Notes under the pieces: generated by a model
The model's database searches: none
Told to the model about the DNA's origin: nothing
Seen by the model: the letters and a program-made list of their open reading frames with translations, nothing else
Program-made: the position numbers and the translations under genes
Assembly (NCBI GenBank): GCA_913060565.1
Contig: CAJXRU010000022.1
Coordinates: forward strand, 1 to 41,078
DNA length: 41,078 bases
Source: an uncultured Gammaproteobacteria bacterium
Lineage (GTDB): Bacteria; Pseudomonadota; Gammaproteobacteria; Enterobacterales; Psychrobiaceae
Direction: 5' to 3'
Part shown: in pieces, positions 18,808 through 26,169 of the stretch
Layout: every line of letters begins with the position of its first letter
Position numbering within the stretch: position 1 is the first letter of the stretch

Positions 18808-19799
18808 ACATTTCTAATGGCGCTTGGTGATTTAGAAAACCAACGCTGGCACGACGCGCTAAACGTCGCCTGTTCTTGATATCCTAATAAATCCGAAATA
18901 TGTGAAAACTGTAATTGGCTTTGGGTTAAATAATGCCATGCAAGTTGTGAACGCACTTTATTTTTAATCTTCACAAAACTTGTATTCTCATTTGATAGCA
19001 AGCGATGTAATTGTCGTGTGTGAAGTCCAAGTATTTGAGCAATAGTATCGTTGTCGCATTGATGGATTGCCATCAATGGTTTGATCAGCTGAGCGACTTT
19101 GTCTTCAAGCGTTACAGTCTGCTCTCCCTGTGCTTTTAGATAACGTAGAGATGCCTCGAACTGAGGTGTATTGCGAGTATTAATTAAAAGATTAAGAGCT
19201 TCTTCATCAAAAACGATACCAGATAAGTTTTTGAATTCAGCGATGTGGCATCCAAAATGTTTTTGATAGGCACGTTGGTTTCCTCTAATCTTTTGCGGAA
19301 AATACACTTCATTAGGCGACCACTTCTCATGCGTTAATTCACGTATAACGCCTACCATTAACCCAATACTTAGTTCAGTAACCTGTGCAATGTTAGGAAG
19401 AGGCTGCAACAAAATATCAAAAGAGAGTAATACACCGTTCGCATTTTCTGCTGGCGTTTGCTTGATGCTTATTGCCGGACTATGAACATGCAAGTACTTG
19501 ACAACCCAAGCTAACACGTCACCTAAAGTCGTACTTGATTGTGCCACTAATGCAATCGGGCCAAGAATATCAAAGCGCTGACGTGCTGCTAATTGCAAGC
19601 CAAAATCAGAACAATTGAGTTGCTGCGCGCAATGGTTCAGTAAACTGATGTAATCACGGTATTCAAGGAATTGTGATTCTAAATTACTAAATTCTACTGA
19701 GATGTCGCAATGAGTAAGTAATGTCGGCACGTCGCCACCTAACTCATTGATAAGTGCGTCGATACCTTGCAGAGATGTCGCTCTAATATAGTTTTTCAT
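18771..19799 (-). CDS. AraC-family transcriptional regulator
   Basis: A 342-residue regulator. The N-terminal arabinose-binding-like domain (Arabinose_bd type, about residues 20-205; YISLLNHCAQQLNCSDFGLQLA, FDILGPIALVAQSSTTLGD) is followed by a C-terminal AraC helix-turn-helix pair at about 240-335 (DTIAQILGLHTRQLHRLL; ISDLLGYQEQATFSASCQRWF). This domain order is that of OruR/ArgR-like AraC proteins. It is divergent from the GMC oxidoreductase with a 99-base gap holding palindromes, so it probably controls that gene. The inducer is unknown. The ribosome site before ATG 19799 is weak. Confidence 0.92.
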   Translation of the reverse strand: MKNYIRATSLQGIDALINELGGDVPTLLTHCDISVEFSNLESQFLEYRDYISLLNHCAQQLNCSDFGLQLAARQRFDILGPIALVAQSSTTLGDVLAWVVKYLHVHSPAISIKQTPAENANGVLLSFDILLQPLPNIAQVTELSIGLMVGVIRELTHEKWSPNEVYFPQKIRGNQRAYQKHFGCHIAEFKNLSGIVFDEEALNLLINTRNTPQFEASLRYLKAQGEQTVTLEDKVAQLIKPLMAIHQCDNDTIAQILGLHTRQLHRLLSNENTSFVKIKNKVRSQLAWHYLTQSQLQFSHISDLLGYQEQATFSASCQRWFSKSPSAIRNVYSDSATTLLRP

Positions 19800-19814
19800 T
19801 ATACAAAATGAGGG

Positions 19815-19879
19815 AGTTAGCTAACTGTCTAAAAATATCAAGTTTTTTACAAACAATCTATGCATTATGGTTACAGTTA
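19815..19879. promoter_or_regulatory. Palindromes between the AraC regulator and GMC oxidoreductase genes
   Basis: AGTTAGCTAACT (19815-19826) is a perfect 12-bp palindrome. TAACTGT (19822-19828) is repeated inverted as ACAGTTA (19873-19879). Both lie in the 99-base divergent gap, the expected place for the AraC-type regulator to bind. This is inference from position. Confidence 0.4.
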
Positions 19880-19898
19880 ATACAAAGTGATCATAAAA

Positions 19899-21500
19899 AT
19901 GAACAAAAAGTACGACTACATTGTTATTGGAGCTGGTAGTGCTGGATGTGTACTTGCAGCGCGTTTAAGTGAAGACCCTAAAGTTGATGTTTGCCTTATT
20001 GAAGCAGGCGGAAAAGACAGTAGCGCGTTGGTTCAGATGCCAGCAGGTCTTGCGGTAAGCGTTCCTTATGGCGTTAATAGCTGGCACTATCAAACAACAC
20101 CTCAAGCTCAACTAAACAATCGTTGTGGTTTTGTTCCTCGTGGCAAGGTATTAGGCGGAAGCAGCTCCATCAATGCCATGGTCTATATTCGAGGTAATCG
20201 CTGGGACTATGATCATTGGGCAGTGCAAGGTAATGACGGCTGGGATTATCAAAGTATTTTACCGTACTTTATCAAAGCCGAAAACAATCATGCCATTGCT
20301 AGTGATTATCATGGCAATAGCGGTCCGCTCCATGTTAACGAACTGCAATGCCCAAGTCCTGTTAATAATTTATTTTTAGATGGTTGTGTAGAACAAGGTA
20401 TTGCGATTAATCAAGATATCAATGGTAAAGAACAAGAAGGGGCAAGACTATCGCAAGTTACTCAGCATAATGGGGAGCGATGCAGCGCAGCAAAAGCATA
20501 CCTAACACCCAATTTAACACGCCCTAATTTAACCGTATTAACAAACGTACACGTACAACGATTAGTCATTGAGAATGGACATGTCGACGGTGTGATTATT
20601 AAACATAAAACCGAAATTTCCGTGTTATCTGCAACCAAAGAAGTGTTGCTTAGCGCCGGTGCTATTAACTCGCCGCAACTTTTGATGTTATCAGGTATTG
20701 GTGATGAACTAGCACTAGAAAAAGTTAATGTTCCTTTGAGTGTTCATTTACCTGGTGTTGGTCAAAACTTGCAGGATCATCTAACCGTTGTGCCACTTTA
20801 TCGCGCTAAAACATCTGCCGGTACATTTGGGATTAGTGTTTATGGCGGCGCTAATATTCTTAGCCAAAGTTATCAATGGTTTAAGCATCGCAAAGGAACA
20901 TTAACTAGCAATTTTGCTGAATCTCACGCGTTTGTCACTATAAATAAAGGCTCACCTGCGCCGGATATTCAAATGGAATTTGTAATAGGACTTGTTGATG
21001 ATCACAGCAGAAAGTTACATTGGGGCCACGGTTATAGTGTTCACGCAAGTTTAATGCGTCCTAAAAGTCGAGGAAGTATTACACTGCGCGATAATAACCC
21101 TAATTCAGCGCCACTCATTGATCCCAATTATCTTGCTCACCCTGACGACTTAGATACCTTATTAGCTGGGCTTAAGAAAACGTTACAGGTATTAGAAAGT
21201 TCGAGTTTTGATGATATAAAAAGTCAAATGATTTATCCACTCGATAGCCATAACGATCAACAGCTTATCGAGTTTATTCGCCAAACCGCCGACACCGAAT
21301 ATCACCCAGTTGGAACCTGTAAAATGGGCATCAAAGATGATAAATACAGCGTTGTAGATAATAAACTCAAAGTTCATGGTATCGATAATCTGCGAGTGGT
21401 TGATGCGTCAATAATGCCAACAATAATCACCGGTAACACCAATGCTGGTGTGATAGCAATTGCCGAAAAAGCGGCGGATATGATAAAACTTGGTCATTAA
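19899..21500 (+). CDS. GMC-family FAD-dependent oxidoreductase (choline/alcohol dehydrogenase-like)
   Basis: A 533-residue flavoprotein of the glucose-methanol-choline family (BetA/AlkJ-like). It shows the FAD-binding GAGSAGCVLA at the N-terminus, ADP-site Glu in LIEAGG, GMC signature 1 around RGKVLGGSSSINAMVYIRG, and signature 2 GAINSPQLLMLSGIG. The C-terminal catalytic His is in EYHPVGTCKMG and the Asn in TGNTNAGVIAIAEKAADMI. It oxidises an alcohol to the aldehyde in the cytoplasm or at the inner membrane. The substrate is not decidable: no betB aldehyde dehydrogenase or betI is next to it. ATG 19899 (MNKKYDYIVIG) fits the family N-terminus better than GTG 19887. It is probably controlled by the divergent AraC protein. 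Confidence 0.93.
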   Translation: MNKKYDYIVIGAGSAGCVLAARLSEDPKVDVCLIEAGGKDSSALVQMPAGLAVSVPYGVNSWHYQTTPQAQLNNRCGFVPRGKVLGGSSSINAMVYIRGNRWDYDHWAVQGNDGWDYQSILPYFIKAENNHAIASDYHGNSGPLHVNELQCPSPVNNLFLDGCVEQGIAINQDINGKEQEGARLSQVTQHNGERCSAAKAYLTPNLTRPNLTVLTNVHVQRLVIENGHVDGVIIKHKTEISVLSATKEVLLSAGAINSPQLLMLSGIGDELALEKVNVPLSVHLPGVGQNLQDHLTVVPLYRAKTSAGTFGISVYGGANILSQSYQWFKHRKGTLTSNFAESHAFVTINKGSPAPDIQMEFVIGLVDDHSRKLHWGHGYSVHASLMRPKSRGSITLRDNNPNSAPLIDPNYLAHPDDLDTLLAGLKKTLQVLESSSFDDIKSQMIYPLDSHNDQQLIEFIRQTADTEYHPVGTCKMGIKDDKYSVVDNKLKVHGIDNLRVVDASIMPTIITGNTNAGVIAIAEKAADMIKLGH

Positions 21501-21550
21501 TTAAGTTACCGTTACAATGTGTAACTCATTAATAACTCAAGATTAACGTT

Positions 21551-21901
21551 ATGGAAAACACAATTGAACCAAGCACTAAAAGTACCTCAAGTGTCAAAGC
21601 GGTATATATTCTTTATTTAGTCAGCATCTTATTTCCGGTGGCAGGCTTAGTAGGTATAGTTCTCGCGTATTTAGAACAAGATAAAGCCCCAGAGTGGTTA
21701 CGAACCCATTTTAGATATCAGATCAGAACCTTTTGGATTGGCCTGCTCTATTTTGTCATTGGTTTTGCTTTGCTGATTATCATTGTAGGTTGGTTTATCT
21801 TACTATTTAACGTGATTTGGCTAATCATTCGTATGATAAAAGGACTCCAAGCAATTGACGCCAAAGAGCCCATTGCAAACCCAACTAGCTGGATGTTTTA
21901 G
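21551..21901 (+). CDS. Small integral membrane protein, DUF4870-like (COG3671)
   Basis: A 116-residue protein with a short polar N-terminus and three hydrophobic helices (VYILYLVSILFPVAGLVGIVLAY; a two-part region from FWIGLLYFVIGFALLIIIVG to WFILLFNVIWLIIRMI). Between them is the motif EWLRTHFRYQIRTFW, characteristic of the DUF4870/COG3671 membrane proteins (THxRYQ). The C-terminal tail has GLQAIDAKEPIANPTSW, also typical. No function is established. It is convergent with the AlkB-like gene, the two stops being only 2 bases apart. The ribosome site is weak. Confidence 0.8.
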   Translation: MENTIEPSTKSTSSVKAVYILYLVSILFPVAGLVGIVLAYLEQDKAPEWLRTHFRYQIRTFWIGLLYFVIGFALLIIIVGWFILLFNVIWLIIRMIKGLQAIDAKEPIANPTSWMF

Positions 21902-21903
21902 GA

Positions 21904-22527
21904 TCACCTCGCTAAATTTTGTCCTTCAATCGTTCTAAAAGTAAGGTTGATACGCGGCGTGGTGACGGATTTAGTTGGCGGGAGTCGATGCAACCAGTGA
22001 GATTGTGTGACCCCCTTCATGACTAACAGGCTGCCGTGTTGCAGATAAAGTGAAATAGTTTCCTGTGTTTGCTTATGTTTAAATGCAAATTTTCGCTCAG
22101 CACCAAAACTTAACGATGCGATCGCACCATTTTTCTTTAAATCTTTTTCGCCATCGCTGTGCCAAGCCATTCCCTCACTGCCATCATGATAAAGGTTTAA
22201 TAAGCAGGCGTTATAACTCTCGCCTGTTTCTCGCTGTGCAATTGATTTCAATTGTTGCAGAAGCGGCGTAAATGGCTGGGCAATTTTAGTATTATTTGAA
22301 TACGTGTAATGAAATGGTTGCTCACCGACCCAGGCAATTTTACGGGCCGTTTCAATTGTTTTTCCGAACATAGATGACCGATCTGGCTGCCAATCTATAT
22401 CAGTCAATAATTGTTGATAATAGAAATCGGCATCATGTTGATTGACGACAGGCCCATAATAATTCACAACGCCGTCGCGATGTAACAGATTGGCTGGCGC
22501 TGGAGATTCACTAAAGAGATCGAACAT
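21904..22527 (-). CDS. AlkB-family 2-oxoglutarate/Fe(II) dioxygenase (ALKBH2/3-like)
   Basis: A 207-residue DNA/RNA demethylase-like protein. It shows NLYHDGSEGMAWHSDGEKDL with the iron-binding H-x-D (WHSD), GAIASLSFGAERKFAFKH, the distal iron His in WLHRLPPT, and the 2-oxoglutarate-binding Arg pair in TPRINLTFR. The N-terminal recognition lid contains SMFGKTIETARKIAWVGE, as in the ALKBH2/3-like subgroup common in marine gammaproteobacteria. It repairs N-alkylated bases (1-methyladenine, 3-methylcytosine) by oxidation. ATG 22527 has no clear Shine-Dalgarno. The hairpin terminator of the upstream bacterioferritin operon separates the two units. Confidence 0.9.
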   Translation of the reverse strand: MFDLFSESPAPANLLHRDGVVNYYGPVVNQHDADFYYQQLLTDIDWQPDRSSMFGKTIETARKIAWVGEQPFHYTYSNNTKIAQPFTPLLQQLKSIAQRETGESYNACLLNLYHDGSEGMAWHSDGEKDLKKNGAIASLSFGAERKFAFKHKQTQETISLYLQHGSLLVMKGVTQSHWLHRLPPTKSVTTPRINLTFRTIEGQNLAR

Positions 22528-22545
22528 AAGGAAATATTAAAGAAA

Positions 22546-22595
22546 AAAGCATGGTGTTATCTTACTCCTTGTCAGGAGAAATAACACCATGCTTT
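22546..22595 (-). terminator. Strong intrinsic terminator of the bacterioferritin operon
   Basis: A perfect 15-bp stem (22546-22560 with 22581-22595) is topped by a second CTCCT/AGGAG stem. On the minus strand it is followed by TTTTTTCTTT. It lies 13 bases after the bfr stop codon. Confidence 0.92.
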
Positions 22596-22608
22596 AGAGA
22601 GTGCGATA

Positions 22609-23076
22609 TTACATCACTGATTGTAAATAATTAGGCAAGCTAATTTTATCAATCAGTCGAAGTTGTTGCTCTAACCAATAAATATGATCTTGCTCTGTAT
22701 CTTCCAATAGTGGCATTAAAACATTACGAGTTTGAAAATCTTGCTTTTTCTCACACAAGGCAACCACTTTACGTAAGTCATCCTGTACTCGATATTCAAC
22801 ATCTAAGTCGTTTTGCAACATCTCGGGAACCGTTTTCCCAATAGCAAGCGCATCACGTTTGCTAGCGTCAGGGTGCCCTTCTAAAAATAATATGCGCTCA
22901 ATAAGTGCTTCAGCATGTTGTTTTTCATCTTCAAATTCATGAGCGATACGCTCATGGAGTTTGCTAAAGCCCCAATCTTCATACATCTTTGCATGGACTA
23001 AATATTGATCCATGGCCGTTAATTCATGAGTTAATAATCTGTTTAAATTGTCGATAATTTCTTGATCGCCTTTCAT
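22609..23076 (-). CDS. bfr: Bacterioferritin, ferroxidase-type subunit (haem Met replaced)
   Basis: A 155-residue four-helix ferritin subunit that stores iron. Taking ATG 23076 as start gives E. coli Bfr numbering. The di-iron ligands Glu18, Glu51, His54 and the C-terminal Glu/His pair (EDTEQDHIYW, positions 127 and 130) are present, so the ferroxidase centre is intact. The haem-ligand Met52 is Lys (DEKQHAE). This is the alpha-type subunit of heteromeric bacterioferritins, as described in Pseudomonas putida and Neisseria. The start choice is supported by AGGAG six bases upstream. It follows the second subunit gene with a 9-base gap, in one operon ending at the strong terminator. Confidence 0.94.
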   Translation of the reverse strand: MKGDQEIIDNLNRLLTHELTAMDQYLVHAKMYEDWGFSKLHERIAHEFEDEKQHAEALIERILFLEGHPDASKRDALAIGKTVPEMLQNDLDVEYRVQDDLRKVVALCEKKQDFQTRNVLMPLLEDTEQDHIYWLEQQLRLIDKISLPNYLQSVM

Positions 23077-23085
23077 CATAAGCTC

Positions 23086-23559
23086 CTATTCGCTATCAAT
23101 CATTGATTGCTGATAATTCTCTATACCAATATTTTCAATTAGCGACAGTTGCGCCTCTAACCAATCGATATATTCTTGTTCGTAATCCATAATTTCCACC
23201 AGCAAATCACGACTGACATAATCGCCAGCATCTTCACAACGCTGAATAACATCAGTAAGTAAGGTGTTTTGCTCCAACTGCACACTTAAATCACATTCGA
23301 GCATTTCTAAGGTATGCTCACCGATTTTAAGTCGCCCAAGTTGCTGTAAATTAGGTAACCCTTCTAGTAATAAAATGCGCTCTATCAATTTGTCACTTTG
23401 CTTCATATCTTTGATAGATTTTTTGTACGCTTTACTATTAAGCGCTTCTAATCCCCAGTTTTTAAATATTCGAGCATGTAGGAAGAACTGATTAATGGAC
23501 GTCAGTTCAGCGGTTAAAACACGATTAAGCTGATTAACGATATCACTTTGAGGTTTCAT
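23086..23559 (-). CDS. bfr: Bacterioferritin, haem-binding-type subunit (ferroxidase ligands lost)
   Basis: A 157-residue ferritin-like subunit. With ATG 23559 as start, Glu18 and the haem-ligand Met52 fall at canonical positions (IKDMKQSDKLIERILLLEG). Residue 51 is Asp, His54 is Gln, and His130 is Tyr (DYEQEYIDW), so the di-iron site is disabled. It is the complement of the downstream subunit: together they would give a 24-mer shell with both haem and ferroxidase sites. GGAG lies 6 bases before 23559; the in-frame ATG at 23571 forms part of that ribosome site and is unlikely to be used. It is the first gene of the two-gene operon. I saw no Fur box that I would trust. Confidence 0.92.
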   Translation of the reverse strand: MKPQSDIVNQLNRVLTAELTSINQFFLHARIFKNWGLEALNSKAYKKSIKDMKQSDKLIERILLLEGLPNLQQLGRLKIGEHTLEMLECDLSVQLEQNTLLTDVIQRCEDAGDYVSRDLLVEIMDYEQEYIDWLEAQLSLIENIGIENYQQSMIDSE

Positions 23560-23728
23560 GACCCACTCCATTGCATTAACAAGGTAACTGTTGGTTTATT
23601 ATGCACCAAAACAAAGGTTAAATCAAAATTTTCTTTAATATCAACAAATTAAAGACAAAACTTAATCACATCGATTATCATGTTCACGACGATTAGCTCT
23701 TTTGTAGACATATCGACTCCTTGCCTTT

Positions 23729-23838
23729 CTTACATGGATGTAAGTACTTAGACTTTGCAGGAGCATAAAGTCTGCCATGGCATCGCCCGATTGCTTACAT
23801 GGATGTAAGTACTTAGGTTTTGTCGGGAACAAGAACCT
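23729..23838. repeat. Two-copy intergenic hairpin repeat
   Basis: An identical 23-base element occurs at 23729-23751 and 23794-23816. Each contains the hairpin TTACAT-GG-ATGTAA and ends GTACTTAG. Each is followed by a different second stem: GACTTT/AAAGTC (23751-23756 with 23767-23772) and AGGTT/AACCT (23815-23819 with 23834-23838, with TTGT/ACAA inside). This pattern is typical of dispersed non-coding palindromic repeats in Alteromonadales genomes; copy number elsewhere cannot be judged here. Confidence 0.75.
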
Positions 23839-23904
23839 GACCATTCATCCTCGGCTCTGGCTCCTGCTTCGCCCTACCTCCTAAATCCATTTAGTCGTAA
23901 ACAT

Positions 23905-23935
23905 AAAAAGCCCCGAATTTTAAGTTCGGGGCTTT
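23905..23935 (-). terminator. Intrinsic terminator of the psp operon
   Basis: AAAGCCCCGAA (23907-23917) pairs perfectly with TTCGGGGCTTT (23925-23935) around a 7-base loop. It continues into a T-rich tail on the minus strand and lies 18 bases after the pspC stop. Confidence 0.9.
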
Positions 23936-23952
23936 GATAGATTTGAGAGCGA

Positions 23953-24159
23953 TTAAGCGACGACTTGTTGTCTTGTGGGCAGTAGCACTGCCGCCGTCGC
24001 GTAAACTGTTAGTGTAATAATGGGAGCAAATAATAGTCCTATAACTGTCGCGACTCTCACCCCCATTCTGCTGTAGCCAAATGCATTTGCGATTCCAGCA
24101 CAAACACCAAACAATTTGTTATGTTTCTTGTCTACTGTAATTCGATGCCAAATACTCAT
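23953..24159 (-). CDS. pspC: Phage shock protein C (PspC domain)
   Basis: A 68-residue inner-membrane protein consisting of a PspC domain: KKHNKLFGVCAGIANAFGYSRMGVRVATVI followed by one TM segment (GLLFAPIITLTVYATAAVLLP). This is shorter than E. coli PspC (119 aa), which has an extra C-terminal periplasmic part; short PspC forms are common. In the known system PspB/PspC sense membrane stress and recruit PspA away from the activator PspF. The ribosome site TAGGAG overlaps the stop codon of the preceding 32-codon ORF. It is the last gene of the operon. Confidence 0.92.
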   Translation of the reverse strand: MSIWHRITVDKKHNKLFGVCAGIANAFGYSRMGVRVATVIGLLFAPIITLTVYATAAVLLPTRQQVVA

Positions 24160-24168
24160 AATATTCTC

Positions 24169-24267
24169 CTAAGAAATCTCGTTAACTATGGTCAAGATGC
24201 CAGCACTCACTATCATGCCGATCACTGGCAAAAGGTATATCCATAAAATGGTGCTAGACATCAACAT
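24169..24267 (-). CDS. 32-codon single-TM membrane ORF between pspA and pspC
   Basis: Translating the gap on the minus strand gives MLMSSTILWIYLLPVIGMIV followed by SAGILTIVNEIS and TAG. This is one hydrophobic helix with a short tail. ATG 24267 is 3 bases after the pspA stop, and its own stop codon is the first three bases of the TAGGAG ribosome site of pspC, so the ORF fits exactly in the operon. The ribosome site for it is poor; an internal ATG at 24261 is an alternative start. It sits where pspB lies in E. coli, but is much shorter than PspB (74 aa) and lacks its LWLHY motif and coiled coil. It may be a functional PspB or PspD analogue (inference). Confidence 0.55.
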   Translation of the reverse strand: MLMSSTILWIYLLPVIGMIVSAGILTIVNEIS

Positions 24268-24270
24268 AAT

Positions 24271-24936
24271 TTAAGACGCCAACTTTTGCTTTAGTTGTGC
24301 AAGCTCGTTGTCAATTGATTCATCGCGTTCCATTTGCTTGAATTGTGCTTCAACCGATTGTGCGTCTTTATTACCAACATCATAACTTTCAATTTCTGAC
24401 TCAATGGCTTCGATTTTCTTTTCGAAATGTTCGAAACGTATCAACGCATCTTCAACTTTATTGCTATTTAGCTGTTTCTTCACCTTCAAACGTGTTTGAG
24501 CTTGTTGCTTACGAGCAAGTAACGATTGTTGTCTTGTGCGTGCTTCAACCATTTTTTGCTCTAGGCGTGATGCATCAGCGTCAGTTGTTGACAGAGCATC
24601 ATTGTATCGCACTAACTCTTCTTCTAATGCGTCAACCTGTTCAGTCGATTGCTGCTTTTGAAGCAATGCACTGCGTGCTAGGTCTTCTCGGCCTTTACTT
24701 AGTGCTAATTCCGCTTTAGCAGCCCAATCTTTCACATTAGCTTTGGCTTTAGCGAGGCTTGCTTCTAACGTTTTACGTTCTGCAATATGTTTTGCAGCAT
24801 TAGCACGAAGCTCTACTAATGTTTCTTCCATTTCTTGAATCAGCAGTCGCACTAATTTTTTTGGATCTTCTGCTTTATCTAACATTGTGTTGATGTTTGC
24901 GTTAATGATGTCACTAAATCTACTAAAAATACCCAT
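24271..24936 (-). CDS. pspA: Phage shock protein A (PspA/IM30 family)
   Basis: A 221-residue peripheral membrane protein, normal length for PspA. The amphipathic N-terminal helix and MGIFSRFSDIINANINTMLDKAEDPKKLVRLLIQEMEE are diagnostic (residues 1-40). The rest is long coiled coil (about residues 25-190). PspA binds stressed inner membrane to maintain the proton-motive force and, when free, inhibits the sigma-54 activator PspF. It is the second gene of an operon driven by the sigma-54 promoter at 25361-25376. pspF itself is not in the window. Confidence 0.95.
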   Translation of the reverse strand: MGIFSRFSDIINANINTMLDKAEDPKKLVRLLIQEMEETLVELRANAAKHIAERKTLEASLAKAKANVKDWAAKAELALSKGREDLARSALLQKQQSTEQVDALEEELVRYNDALSTTDADASRLEQKMVEARTRQQSLLARKQQAQTRLKVKKQLNSNKVEDALIRFEHFEKKIEAIESEIESYDVGNKDAQSVEAQFKQMERDESIDNELAQLKQKLAS

Positions 24937-24982
24937 AATAATTCTCCACTATATAAAAATGTAATTCATTGTTTGTTGCTAG

Positions 24983-25282
24983 TTACTTAGTTGAAACTTC
25001 TTTTTTCTCAGGTTGTTTAACCGTTACTGTGACCTTTGTTTTTGGTGCATTGTCAGTAACGCCTAAGTTAATTAATGACTGTTGAATGTTTTGTTCAATG
25101 TCCCAATTAACCTGAGTAACCACTTCGCTAACTTGGTTTGAGAATGCATTACCAAGTGTTGCCATTAAGTGCTGCTTTGCTTTTTCAGATAACTCTGCCG
25201 CGTTAACGCTACTTCCTAATCCAGCGATAACCAATGTAGAAGCTAAAGCGATATTGCGTAATGTGTTTTGTAACTTAGTCAT
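24983..25282 (-). CDS. Small exported protein, first gene of the psp operon
   Basis: A 99-residue protein with a signal peptide (about residues 1-28, LVIAGLGSSVNAAE) and a mature part that is mostly helical (SEKAKQHLMATLGNAFSNQVSEVVTQVNWDIEQNIQQSLINLG) with a Lys/Thr/Val-rich tail (TKVTVTVKQPEKKE). I recognise no family. The start ATG 25282 follows GGAG at 6 bases; the earlier in-frame ATG 25294 overlaps that site. The sigma-54 promoter lies about 80 bases upstream, and the gap to pspA is 46 bases with no terminator, so it should be induced with the Psp response. A periplasmic envelope-stress role is inferred from context. Confidence 0.72.
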   Translation of the reverse strand: MTKLQNTLRNIALASTLVIAGLGSSVNAAELSEKAKQHLMATLGNAFSNQVSEVVTQVNWDIEQNIQQSLINLGVTDNAPKTKVTVTVKQPEKKEVSTK

Positions 25283-25360
25283 GATGGACTCCATGTTTTC
25301 AAATTAAATTAATGGTTGGCGTTTATTGTGCCGTTTCTTGATTTACTTATTGCACCCTGC

Positions 25361-25376
25361 GTGCCAAAACAACAAA
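25361..25376 (-). promoter_or_regulatory. Sigma-54 promoter of the psp operon
   Basis: The minus strand reads TGGCACGCAGGGTGCA. The -24 GG and -12 GC elements have the obligatory 10-base spacing of the TGGCACG-N4-TTGC consensus, with only one mismatch in the -12 box. psp operons are classical sigma-54/PspF targets, which supports the call. Confidence 0.8.
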
Positions 25377-25520
25377 ACGATATAAAAACAATAACTTAAC
25401 CACAAAACACAGAGTAACAATTAATTTAAAACACAATCCACAAGGCAATAAAAACCATTATTTGGTTTTTTTAACCACAATTAATTCAATCAATATTTAT
25501 ACAGTTATTTTCTTTACGCG

Positions 25521-25550
25521 AAAAAAAAGAACGACCAATGGCCGTTCTTT
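25521..25550 (-). terminator. Intrinsic terminator of the small heat-shock gene
   Basis: AAAGAACG (25526-25533) pairs with CGTTCTTT (25543-25550). On the minus strand a run of eight T follows. It lies about 30 bases after the hsp20 stop codon. Confidence 0.88.
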
Positions 25551-25580
25551 AATGAGAGCAATAATGAGAGAGAGGAGGAG

Positions 25581-26018
25581 CTATTCTTCGAGTCGTTTAT
25601 TTCCCGAAATAGCTATCGAGCGTGGTTTCATCGCTTCAGGTACTTCTCTTTTTAAATCAATATGTAATAAACCATTATTGAGATCAGCAGCTTGCACTGT
25701 TACATAATCTGCCAACTGATATTTTCTTTCGAAGCCGCGCTCTGCAATGCCTTGATATAAAAATTTACTCTCAGAATTTTCTTGCGGCTGTTTAGTGCCT
25801 TTGACTAGCAATGTATTTTGATGGCTTGTAATTTCGAGCTCAGATTCGTCAAATCCCGCAACAGCTAAGGTAATGCGATATTCATCTTCAGAAAACTGTT
25901 CGATATTATAAGGAGGGTAACCTTGGTTATTACTTTTGTTACCTGTTTCAATCATTGACGCTAAACGGTCAAAGCCAATAGCACTGCGGTATAGTGGTGA
26001 TAAGTCGATAGTACGCAT
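25581..26018 (-). CDS. ibpA: Small heat-shock protein, Hsp20/IbpA family
   Basis: A 145-residue ATP-independent holdase. The N-terminus [24 protein letters not shown] is the IbpA/IbpB form. The alpha-crystallin domain is at about residues 38-130 ([67 protein letters not shown]), with a short C-terminal tail in place of a clear IxI. It binds unfolding proteins in the cytoplasm for DnaK/ClpB. It is preceded by a sigma-32-like promoter and a long structured leader whose last hairpin buries the AGGAG ribosome site (see the RNA thermometer entry). It is monocistronic. Confidence 0.94.
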   Translation of the reverse strand: MRTIDLSPLYRSAIGFDRLASMIETGNKSNNQGYPPYNIEQFSEDEYRITLAVAGFDESELEITSHQNTLLVKGTKQPQENSESKFLYQGIAERGFERKYQLADYVTVQAADLNNGLLHIDLKREVPEAMKPRSIAISGNKRLEE

Positions 26019-26160
26019 AATATTCTCCTAAGAAGCAATATGGTAGCTCTTTGCCGAAAGTATTTCGGTGGCTACAGTTGTAAAAGGCCAGCGCTTGCTG
26101 CACCTTGATTATTAACATCACTGAGTGACTGTTAATGGTTGTGACAAGTTTTCCTGTCAC
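26019..26160 (-). ncRNA. ROSE-like RNA thermometer in the hsp20 5' leader
   Basis: The leader of about 140 nt has successive hairpins on the minus strand: GTGACA/TGTCAC, ATTAACA-g-TCACT/AGTGA-TGTTAAT, and CCGAAA/TTTCGG inside GTAGC/GCTAC. The last hairpin (26019-26041) pairs ATATT with AATAT and CTTC with GGAG, leaving one bulged G in TTGCTTC opposite the ribosome site. ROSE thermometers in front of small heat-shock genes have this UUGCU motif with a bulged G, needed for opening on heating. The fit is by eye; no folding energy was calculated. Confidence 0.7.
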
Positions 26161-26169
26161 TAATTACTT

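Larger units (their letters stand above)
23560..23952. other. 393-bp intergenic region carrying hairpin repeats and a terminator
   Basis: It contains the bfr promoter region, two copies of a hairpin-forming repeat (see separate entry) and the psp operon terminator. The short ORFs across it are made of repeat sequence and have no domain. Confidence 0.6.

Noticed and set aside
23729..23838. CRISPR-like repeat-spacer pattern
   Set aside because: Only two copies are present, each is itself a hairpin linked to different stems, and no cas genes are nearby.
23662..24103. Small minus-strand ORFs over the hairpin repeats and pspC
   Set aside because: They translate repeat or terminator sequence or lie out of frame with pspC.
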